A DNA stretch of 8,253 bases from positions 1-8,253 of the forward strand of contig CAYGWP010000015.1 in NCBI GenBank assembly GCA_964353455.1. Reading direction: 5' to 3'. Under the pieces are notes generated by a model, which did not search any database, was not told where the DNA came from, and was given only the letters and a program-made list of their open reading frames with translations. The position numbers and the translations under genes are program-made. The stretch is from CAYGWP01 sp964353455 (GTDB lineage: Bacteria; Planctomycetota; Phycisphaerae; FEN-1346). Positions 1 to 4,665 of this stretch are shown here, in pieces (position 1 is the stretch's first letter; the number at the start of each line of letters is the position of its first letter).

Positions 1-98
1 TGGAAGTTTTCGCCCCGCGTCACGCGCAGGTGGCCATCGTCGTTGTCGAGGCCCAGGCCGAGGAGCAGGGCCTTCTTCTTGTCGTCCGCCGGCTTCAT
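1..98 (-). CDS. Small conserved hypothetical protein, N-terminal 32 residues only (partial)
   Basis: An open frame runs leftward from ATG at 98-96 and is cut by the window edge. It begins MKPADDKKKALLLGLGLDN and continues through GHLRVTRGENF. The frame is open throughout, its codon choice matches the GC-rich neighbours, and the lysine-rich start followed by a GLGLDN-x-DGHLRVTRGENF segment resembles a short hypothetical protein I associate with planctomycete genomes. Its function is unknown to me and no catalytic motif is visible in this fragment. No Shine-Dalgarno precedes the ATG. Instead a promoter-like pair (108-113 and 131-136) would start transcription about 3 nt upstream, giving a nearly leaderless mRNA. 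It diverges from queD. Confidence 0.6.
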   Translation of the reverse strand, partial: MKPADDKKKALLLGLGLDNDDGHLRVTRGENF

Positions 99-107
99 GG
101 CACATTA

Positions 108-136
108 CTTGTAGCAGACGCAGGCGTGATCGTCAA
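108..136 (-). promoter_or_regulatory. Putative sigma-70 promoter for the leftward hypothetical gene
   Basis: On the minus strand, TTGACG (complement of 131-136) is followed by a 17-nt spacer and TACAAG (complement of 108-113), which matches TATAAT at four positions. Transcription would begin near 101, only about 3 nt before the ATG at 98. The spacing is ideal, but the short leader means either a nearly leaderless transcript or a chance match. Confidence 0.45.
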
Positions 137-155
137 GAGAGGCCGGACAAAAGCC

Positions 156-184
156 TTGTGTGCCGCCCCGCCGACTTCTAAAAT
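156..184 (+). promoter_or_regulatory. Putative promoter for queD, giving a leaderless mRNA
   Basis: TAAAAT at 179-184 matches the -10 consensus at five of six positions. TTGTGT at 156-161, 17 nt upstream, is a weak -35 with only TTG matching. A start 7 nt after the -10 falls on the A of the queD ATG at 191. No Shine-Dalgarno lies in front of that ATG, which agrees with leaderless translation. Confidence 0.45.
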
Positions 185-190
185 GGCTGC

Positions 191-574
191 ATGGCTTACG
201 AACTATTCATCCAGGCCGAGTTCAGCGCCGCCCATAACCTGCGCGAGTATGAGGGCAAGTGCGAGCGCCTGCACGGCCACAACTGGCGGGTGGACCTGAG
301 GCTGGCCGGGTCGCGGCTGAACCGCGAAGGGATGCTCATCGACTTCGTCGAGGCGAAGCGTATCCTCGCCGAGGCCCTGGAGCAGTTCGACCATCGGTAC
401 CTGAACGAGGTTCCGCCGTTCGACAAGTTGAACCCGTCGAGCGAGAACCTCGCCCGCGTCATCGCCGAGTCACTGGCCGCGCGCCTGCCCGCCGGCGTCC
501 GCGTCGCATCCGTCACGGCCTGGGAATCGGAGCGGTGTTCGGCAACGTATCGACCGAAACGATTGCCTGGTTAG
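191..574 (+). CDS. queD: 6-carboxytetrahydropterin synthase (QueD / PTPS family)
   Basis: This 127-aa protein belongs to the 6-pyruvoyltetrahydropterin synthase superfamily. QueD converts 7,8-dihydroneopterin triphosphate to 6-carboxy-5,6,7,8-tetrahydropterin, the second step towards queuosine and other 7-deazaguanines, in the cytoplasm. Visible motifs are FSAAHNL with zinc ligand His15, then Cys24-x3-His28-Gly-His30, which supplies the catalytic Cys and the other two zinc ligands. Asp67-His68 in FDHRYLN form the catalytic pair, PSSENLA lies at 82-88, and Glu112 in WESE anchors the pterin. The C-x3-HGH spacing fits QueD better than PTPS-III, which lacks this Cys. Length is normal for the family. 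The ATG at 191 starts at the expected MAYELFIQAEFSAAH, and the earlier ATG at 183 is out of frame. No other queuosine gene is in the window. It is followed at once by a terminator-like hairpin. Confidence 0.9.
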   Translation: MAYELFIQAEFSAAHNLREYEGKCERLHGHNWRVDLRLAGSRLNREGMLIDFVEAKRILAEALEQFDHRYLNEVPPFDKLNPSSENLARVIAESLAARLPAGVRVASVTAWESERCSATYRPKRLPG

Positions 575-575
575 C

Positions 576-600
576 CGCCGCGCTTGCGCGGCGCGTTTTT
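576..600 (+). terminator. Rho-independent terminator-like hairpin after queD
   Basis: Directly after the queD stop, 576-583 (CGCCGCGC) pairs perfectly with 586-593 (GCGCGGCG) around a tiny loop, effectively CTTG. Two bases later come five T at 596-600. This is a textbook intrinsic terminator in compact form. It ends one base before the Shine-Dalgarno of the next gene, so it may also hold back or tune expression of that gene. Confidence 0.7.
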
Positions 601-601
601 C

Positions 602-605
602 GGAG
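602..605 (+). promoter_or_regulatory. Ribosome binding site fixing the GTG start of the HPS-RraA gene
   Basis: GGAG at 602-605 lies 8 nt before GTG 614. The only upstream start in frame, TTG 584, sits in the terminator loop and has no such site, so GTG 614 is preferred. Confidence 0.65.
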
Positions 606-613
606 CCACAAGC

Positions 614-1906
614 GTGCCCGTAACCCTACAACTCGCCCTCGACCTCGTGGACCTCGACCGCGCCCTCCGCATCGCCGACCTGGCCGTGCCGCAGGGCGTC
701 GATTGGGTCGAGGCGGGGACGCCGCTGATTAAGAGCGAAGGCCTCGCGGCGGTGCGCCGGCTTCGCGAGCGGTTCCCGACGAAGAAGATCGTGGCGGACC
801 TGAAGACGGCCGATGCCGGCCGCATCGAGATGGAGGCCGCAGCCAAGGCCGGGGCCGATTACGCCATCGTCCTTGCCGCCGCGAGCGAATCGACGATACG
901 CGAGTCGGTCGAGGTCGGCCGCAACTACGGCCTCGGCATAGGCGTTGACCTCCTGGGCGTCGAGCATCCGGAACCGCTCGTCGAGAAACTGGCCGAGTGG
1001 GGCGTCGCGTTTCTTTCGGTCCACTGCCCGATCGACGTCCAGATGCGCGGCGGGAATCCGTTCGCGCTCCTTGCGCGCCTGGCCAAGATCACGCCGGTTC
1101 CGCTGGCGGCCGCGGGGGGGCTGAACTCCGAGACCGCCCCGCAGGCGGCGGCCGCAGGGGCGCAGATCGTCGTCGTCGGCGGGGCGATCACCAAGGCCCA
1201 CGACCCCGGCCGCGCGGCGGCCGACATCCGCAAGGCCATCGACACCGGCACGGGCGTGAAGACGGAACTCTTCCGCCGCACCGGCCTGGAGGGCGTCCGC
1301 GAGGTCCTCGCCCGGGTCTCCACCGCGAACCTGAGCGATGCCCTGCACCATCGCCCGGCTATCATGGACCTCAAGCAGATCACGCCCGGAGTGAAACTGG
1401 TCGGCCCCGTTCTCACGGTCCGCACCGCGCCGGGGGATTTCGCCAAGAGCGTCGAGGCAATCGACCACGCGGAGCCCGGCCAGGTCATCGCGATTGACGC
1501 CGGCGGCGCGCCCCCGGCCGTGTGGGGCGAACTTGCGGCCGAGAGCGCGATCCAGCGGAAACTCGCCGGCGTGGCGATTGACGGCGCCATCCGCGACACC
1601 GATGAAATCAGACGACTCGCCTTCCCGGCCCACGCACGCATCGTATGCAGTCATGCAGGTTATCCGAAAGGTTTCGGCGAGATCGGCGCCCCGATCCGCC
1701 TGTGCGGCGCGGAGGTGTTCCCGGGCGACTGGCTGGTCGGCGATGCCGACGGACTTATGGTCATCGCCAAAGACAACGTCGTGGAGGCCGCCAACCGGGC
1801 CCAGGACGTGCTGGAGAGCGAGAACCGGATGCGCGCCGAGATCCGCGAAGGCCGCACGCTGTCAGAGGTCGCCTACCTGCAAAAGTGGGAGAAGCATCGG
1901 GGGTAG
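614..1906 (+). CDS. Bifunctional 3-hexulose-6-phosphate synthase / RraA-like protein
   Basis: This is a 430-aa fusion. The N-terminal part (about 1-212) is an OMP-decarboxylase-superfamily barrel of the 3-hexulose-6-phosphate synthase type, which joins formaldehyde to ribulose 5-phosphate or runs in reverse to supply pentose phosphate. It shows LQLALDLVD (Asp10), Glu33 and Lys40, the core D62-x-K64-x-x-D67 in ADLKTADAG, VHCPIDVQ (136-143), and phosphate-binding AAGGLN (166-171) and VVVGGAI (186-192). The C-terminal part (about 225-405) is an RraA-like / HMG-aldolase-fold domain with GELAAES (305-311) and DGAIRD (323-328). It has E306-x20-R327-D328 where class II HMG aldolases have D-x20-R-D, so aldolase activity is uncertain. 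This domain order and length match the HPS/'ribonuclease regulator' fusion known from archaea and some bacteria. The start is GTG, chosen from the Shine-Dalgarno and from homology beginning at VTLQLALDL. No hexulose-phosphate isomerase gene is nearby. Confidence 0.85.
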   Translation: MPVTLQLALDLVDLDRALRIADLAVPQGVDWVEAGTPLIKSEGLAAVRRLRERFPTKKIVADLKTADAGRIEMEAAAKAGADYAIVLAAASESTIRESVEVGRNYGLGIGVDLLGVEHPEPLVEKLAEWGVAFLSVHCPIDVQMRGGNPFALLARLAKITPVPLAAAGGLNSETAPQAAAAGAQIVVVGGAITKAHDPGRAAADIRKAIDTGTGVKTELFRRTGLEGVREVLARVSTANLSDALHHRPAIMDLKQITPGVKLVGPVLTVRTAPGDFAKSVEAIDHAEPGQVIAIDAGGAPPAVWGELAAESAIQRKLAGVAIDGAIRDTDEIRRLAFPAHARIVCSHAGYPKGFGEIGAPIRLCGAEVFPGDWLVGDADGLMVIAKDNVVEAANRAQDVLESENRMRAEIREGRTLSEVAYLQKWEKHRG

Positions 1907-1917
1907 GGCAAGTATCG

Positions 1918-2110
1918 AAGAACGAAACTCGAATGTCGAATGAATGACGAAACGGCAATGATGAAACGAAATGACCAATGCCACGAAGGTTTAGCCGCGA
2001 CTCGAAGAGGAGCGCGTGTTCGGACGGTCGTGTGCGCTCATCAGGGCACCGTTTCGTCATTCGAGTTTGCCGTTTCACTCGTCATTCGGATTTCGTCATT
2101 CGTCATTTAA
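1918..2110. repeat. Long imperfect inverted-repeat element in a non-coding interval
   Basis: The 214 bp between the two flanking genes (1907-2120) has no convincing gene and is dominated by inverted symmetry. AAACTCGAATG (1925-1935) is complementary to 2058-2068, and GAATGACGAAACGG (1942-1955) to 2049-2062. The right arm carries CGTCATT four times (2055, 2080, 2094, 2101) and TTTCGTCATTCG twice (2052-2063, 2091-2102). The left arm carries the complementary words AATGACG, AATGTCG and GACGAAAC. Between the arms is a second hairpin, GAGCGC (2010-2015) with GCGCTC (2034-2039), extendable by G-T pairs. Read as RNA or single-stranded DNA it would fold into one long branched hairpin. It could be a mobile miniature element, a REP-like dispersed repeat or a structured leader. 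Neither arm is part of a protein I can defend. Confidence 0.65.
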
Positions 2111-2120
2111 TGTTAAAGCC

Positions 2121-2915
2121 ATGCTGATCATCGCCGAACGAATCAACGCAACCCGCAAACGCATCGCAGCCGCGTTTGCTGCGCGCGATGCGGCCCTGAT
2201 TCAGGAAGAGGCCCGCCGCCAGGCCGCCGCAGGCGCCGATTATATCGATGTCAACGCCGCCCTCTCGCCGGAGGCCGAGAAGGGCCTCATGGCCTGGGCC
2301 GTCGAGACGGTCCGCGCTGCGACCGACAAGCCGCTCTCCATCGATTCGGCCGGCCCGGCCGTGGCGCGAGCGGGCCTGGAGCGGCTGCCCAAGGGGTCGG
2401 CGTTCCTGAACTCCATCAGCGGCGAGACCGCGCGGCTGGAGGCGATGCTGCCCCTGGCCGCGGAGTTCGAGACTCGCGTTGTGGCCCTCGCGATGGACGA
2501 TGCCGGAATGCCCGCCTCGGCGGCCGACCGCTGGCGGGCGATCGAAAGGGTCTTCGCCGCCGCCGACTCGGCCGGCATCCCGCGAGACCGCATCTACGTT
2601 GACCCGCTCGTGCGCCCCGTTTCGACGAACCCCGAGCACGCCGCCCAGGTGCTGGAAATGATCCGCGACATTGCTGCGCGCGGCGGCGGGGCGAAGACCG
2701 TCATCGGCCTCTCGAACATCTCGTACGGCCTGCCCCAAAGGCGGCATCTGAACCGGACGTTCCTGGCGATGGCGGCCGCAGCCGGCCTCTCCGCCGCAAT
2801 CATCGACCCGCTGGAGCCCGACATGACCAGCACCGTCCTCGCCGCCGCCTGCCTCACCGGCCAGGATGCCTTCTGCATGAGCTACATCACGGCACAAAGA
2901 GAAGGAAGGCTGTGA
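2121..2915 (+). CDS. Methyltetrahydrofolate:corrinoid protein methyltransferase-like (AcsE/MeTr family)
   Basis: This 264-aa pterin-binding TIM barrel is closely similar in length and layout to acetogen AcsE (about 262 aa), which moves the methyl group of CH3-tetrahydrofolate to the cobalt of a corrinoid protein. The start MLIIAERINATRK matches the family's LIIGERIN. The pterin-site residues line up: Asp75 in LSIDS, Asn97 in FLNSIS, Asp161 in YVDPL and Asn199 in GLSNISYG. NRTFLAMA near the C-terminus is also typical. No corrinoid protein, CODH/ACS or other Wood-Ljungdahl gene is in the window, so the partner is unknown. Homologues also serve demethylation of methylamines or methoxy compounds, so the acceptor is open. 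An upstream in-frame extension to 2016 is rejected because it reads through the inverted repeat. There is no clear Shine-Dalgarno. TTTAAT at 2106-2111 could be a -10 of a nearly leaderless mRNA, but it lacks a -35. Confidence 0.85.
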   Translation: MLIIAERINATRKRIAAAFAARDAALIQEEARRQAAAGADYIDVNAALSPEAEKGLMAWAVETVRAATDKPLSIDSAGPAVARAGLERLPKGSAFLNSISGETARLEAMLPLAAEFETRVVALAMDDAGMPASAADRWRAIERVFAAADSAGIPRDRIYVDPLVRPVSTNPEHAAQVLEMIRDIAARGGGAKTVIGLSNISYGLPQRRHLNRTFLAMAAAAGLSAAIIDPLEPDMTSTVLAAACLTGQDAFCMSYITAQREGRL

Positions 2916-2958
2916 GAAGAAGCTGGCCTCATCTCCCGGACCTCATCTCGCGATGGCC

Positions 2959-2987
2959 TTGACATATTGCGCGGGATTTGCCATTAT
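2959..2987 (+). promoter_or_regulatory. Sigma-70 promoter of the three-gene cassette
   Basis: A perfect TTGACA at 2959-2964, a 17-nt spacer and CATTAT at 2982-2987 (four of six to TATAAT) predict a start near 2994. It lies just downstream of the methyltransferase stop, where base composition falls, so the cassette carries its own promoter. The near-palindrome TAACATGTAA (3015-3024) lies in the leader and could be an operator, although this is weak. Confidence 0.65.
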
Positions 2988-3061
2988 GCTAAAGGGTGGG
3001 GGGAGCCGATACCATAACATGTAACAGGGCCCGCACGATGGGGCTCTATCGGGGCAAGCCA

Positions 3062-3676
3062 ATGGCCGTTAATCTTCCACAACTCGATAGGACGATGTGC
3101 AGGTCCCTAACCGTATGCGGGCGAGTACGACGAGGCGCAAAAGCCTGTCTTGCACAAATTAACAAGACACGATTGATGGTGACGAAGTACCAAAGCGGGG
3201 CCAAGATTGCTTACGTGCGTGTGTTGACCATCGAAGCGGGGAGGCACTTGCACGTAGATTGCGCGCTAGAGGAGTTCTTTGGCAAAAAGAAAACTCCCAA
3301 GACGAACTGCACCAAAGGTCGCGTGTTGGCACTGCTGGAGACTTGTGCTGGTTCTACGATTGATGGAACGGTGATTGCCACTTTCGTAGCAGGCATGTCC
3401 AAACTTCCGGATCAAGGCCTCATACGCTCCCTCTCGGCCGAGACCGGCAGTGCCAACTTGCGGGTCAGGCTGACCGGGGGCACGCTTTCGGTTGCCGGCG
3501 CAGCCATAAGGAGGATCACGTGGTCTCTCCGCAAAGAGGGAAGTTCGGTGTGGATTCAGATCGAAGGCGATAGAGTAATCACAGTGGGGGAGAATTATCT
3601 AGAAGAGTCATTAGCGTGGGCAGGGCGAATGTTTGGTTCCTTCGTCTTGCAGGGAACGGACGATGTCCACAAATAG
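3062..3676 (+). CDS. Hypothetical protein, first gene of the toxin-antitoxin-like cassette
   Basis: This 204-aa soluble protein is not one I recognise. It has no signal peptide and no membrane segment. The N-terminal 40 residues are basic with several Cys (13, 19, 29). The middle contains a lysine patch, FFGKKKTPKTNC. The last 80 residues alternate hydrophobic and polar positions like beta strands (ANLRVRLTGGTLSVAG, SSVWIQIEGDRVITVG) and end in a helix (YLEESLAWAGRMFGSFVL). The start is uncertain. GTG 2996 nearly coincides with the predicted transcription start. ATG 3038 is possible. ATG 3062 has GGGG 7 nt upstream and is preferred. The stop overlaps the start of the next gene by 14 nt, which implies translational coupling. 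Codon use is less GC-biased than in the flanking housekeeping genes, so it was probably acquired together with the next two genes. Because it is co-transcribed with a HicBA-like pair, it may be a third component of that system, but its role is unknown. Confidence 0.65.
   Translation: MAVNLPQLDRTMCRSLTVCGRVRRGAKACLAQINKTRLMVTKYQSGAKIAYVRVLTIEAGRHLHVDCALEEFFGKKKTPKTNCTKGRVLALLETCAGSTIDGTVIATFVAGMSKLPDQGLIRSLSAETGSANLRVRLTGGTLSVAGAAIRRITWSLRKEGSSVWIQIEGDRVITVGENYLEESLAWAGRMFGSFVLQGTDDVHK
3651..3655 (+). promoter_or_regulatory. Ribosome binding site of the HicB-like gene
   Basis: AGGGA at 3651-3655 lies 7 nt before ATG 3663, inside the end of the previous gene. It selects ATG 3663 over the in-frame TTG at 3633. 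Confidence 0.55.
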
Positions 3677-4217
3677 GATATCCAGTCTGTATGCAGAGGA
3701 ATCTCACCCTTTGCATGAACAGCAGCGGTGGGATCAAGCAGATGTTCTATGCCACCATGTGACGATTCTGCGCGGAGACAAGGCGAGAGACTGGGAGGCT
3801 GAGGTAACGACGCCGGATGCGATTTCGGAGGCCATGAACCAGTTGCTGGCCAAGTGGCGCGCAGTGGTGAAACTGGAGACGCTGCAAGAAGAGATCATCA
3901 TGCTCAAGGAGAGAGTGACCTCCTTGGAGCAACAGGGGCCGCTTCTTGTGTGGATTGAAACCCTGGCACCTGAGCCGTATCTCTTGCTGCATCCCATACT
4001 AGCAGTTGTACGCGTCGAGCAAGATGAGTATGTTGCAACCTGGTACGACGCGGGCCTGGCGGCATCGGGGGCCAACCCCGAAGAGGCCGTTGCCAACCTA
4101 AAGGACATCATTGTCGCAGTACACGAATCGCTTCAACCCCTCCCCGAAGAAAAGATGGGACCGGTGCCTCTAAGGCAATACCGGCTTCTAGCCAGGTATA
4201 TAGCCAAGAGCAGATGA
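3663..4217 (+). CDS. HicB-like putative antitoxin with N-terminal extension and coiled coil
   Basis: This 184-aa protein has three visible parts. Residues 1-65 are polar and unfamiliar (rich in His, Glu and Trp). Residues 70-91 form a clear leucine-zipper-like coiled coil with hydrophobic residues L71, L74, I78, L81, V85 and L88 in regular 3-4 spacing. Residues about 107-160 look like the HicB / truncated RNase-H fold: a strand VVRVEQDEYVATW, then DAGLAASGANPEEAVANLKD, corresponding to the family's Gly/Ser-x-T-x-EEA turn and helix. HicB proteins neutralise a partner HicA mRNA interferase and repress their own operon. The next gene, 1 nt downstream, encodes a HicA-like protein, which supports the assignment. 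The usual HicB is shorter and carries its DNA-binding domain after the RNase-H fold, and I see no helix-turn-helix or ribbon-helix-helix here. The start ATG 3663 overlaps the previous stop. I infer an antitoxin role from family resemblance and pairing only. Confidence 0.6.
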   Translation: MSTNRISSLYAEESHPLHEQQRWDQADVLCHHVTILRGDKARDWEAEVTTPDAISEAMNQLLAKWRAVVKLETLQEEIIMLKERVTSLEQQGPLLVWIETLAPEPYLLLHPILAVVRVEQDEYVATWYDAGLAASGANPEEAVANLKDIIVAVHESLQPLPEEKMGPVPLRQYRLLARYIAKSR

Positions 4218-4218
4218 C

Positions 4219-4497
4219 ATGGCAGTAATAACGAAGCAGCTTGCTCAAGCCATTGCCAAGAAACTCGGCGCCGTGATCAAAGAGCGTCCAGGGAAGGCTC
4301 ACGATCTCGCAGAAGTTTATCATGAAGGGAGGCTGGTGGCCCACTTCGGATTGCGCAGGGGCTCCAACAAGGAATTGGGCCACGACCACGTGCCTGGGCA
4401 AATCTTTGTGGGGCCTCGACATGCCCGTCTTCTTGGTCAATGCCCGCTATCGCGTGATGAGTGGATCACCATCCTTGCGGAAAAGGGGAAGGTCTGA
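4219..4497 (+). CDS. HicA-like small protein, putative mRNA interferase toxin
   Basis: This 92-aa basic protein starts one base after the preceding stop. It begins with an amphipathic helix (QLAQAIAKKLGAVIKE) followed by GKAHD (25-29), which sits where HicA has its G-S-H-H catalytic loop and offers His28. Then come VYHEGRLVAHFGLRRGS (33-49), GHDHVP (54-59) and CPLSRDEW (75-82). Canonical HicA toxins are 60-80-aa double-stranded-RNA-binding folds that cut mRNA with a single His. This protein has the same helix-loop-strand order with an extra C-terminal helical part carrying a His-rich GHDH. It resembles a family of small proteins I have seen paired with HicB-like partners, but the exact family is not certain. 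Compared with the usual hicA-hicB order, the pair here is reversed, with the putative toxin second. There is only a weak AGAG Shine-Dalgarno, so translation is probably coupled to the gene before it. Confidence 0.6.
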   Translation: MAVITKQLAQAIAKKLGAVIKERPGKAHDLAEVYHEGRLVAHFGLRRGSNKELGHDHVPGQIFVGPRHARLLGQCPLSRDEWITILAEKGKV

Positions 4498-4531
4498 GTC
4501 TGTGGTATCATCGCACGTAAGACGCACGACG

Positions 4532-4550
4532 CGGGTCTTCGACTGACCCG
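4532..4550 (+). other. Stem-loop downstream of the HicA-like gene
   Basis: CGGGTC (4532-4537) pairs perfectly with GACCCG (4545-4550) around a 7-nt loop, 35 nt after the cassette's last stop. There is no T-run, so it is at most a weak or Rho-assisted end of the cassette transcript. The rest of 4498-4601 shows nothing else clear. Confidence 0.3.
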
Positions 4551-4601
4551 TTGCAGAACGCCGTCTGACCTCGCGGAGTCCGCAATTGGCATGCCGGTTG
4601 G

Positions 4602-4630
4602 TTGACTTGCCCCTTTCAATGAAGTATTAT
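4602..4630 (+). promoter_or_regulatory. Strong sigma-70 promoter of mcsA-mcsB
   Basis: TTGACT (4602-4607, five of six), a 17-nt spacer and TATTAT (4625-4630, five of six) predict transcription from about 4637, some 29 nt before the mcsA GTG. No CIRCE element or CtsR-type direct heptad repeat is visible beside it, so the heat-shock control seen in Bacillus is not evident here. Confidence 0.75.
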
Positions 4631-4653
4631 GTCTCTGAACCGACTTGGGACCG

Positions 4654-4660
4654 AAGGGGA
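4654..4660 (+). promoter_or_regulatory. Ribosome binding site fixing the mcsA GTG start
   Basis: AAGGGGA at 4654-4660 is 5 nt before GTG 4666. The upstream in-frame TTG 4645 has no comparable site and lies too close to the predicted transcription start. Confidence 0.65.
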
Positions 4661-4665
4661 ACCGC

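Noticed and set aside
626..1654. Long minus-strand open frame of 342 codons opposite the HPS-RraA gene
   Set aside because: It is a shadow of GC-rich coding sequence. Its translation has no family character, and the plus strand carries clear motifs throughout.
2052..2107. CRISPR array from repeated CGTCATT words
   Set aside because: The words are too short and irregularly spaced (25, 14 and 7 nt), and they pair with a left arm, so this is an inverted repeat rather than an array.
2016..2120. N-terminal extension of the methyltransferase frame
   Set aside because: It translates the inverted-repeat element into Ser/Phe/Arg-rich sequence, and family homology begins exactly at MLIIAERIN.
2927..2949. 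Direct repeat CCTCATCTC twice, as a possible insertion footprint of the cassette
   Set aside because: Both copies lie on the left side 14 nt apart and no copy was found at the right end near 4500-4600, so it does not mark a target duplication.
4498..4665. CIRCE or CtsR operator in front of mcsA
   Set aside because: I looked for the CIRCE inverted repeat and for CtsR-type direct heptads and saw neither.
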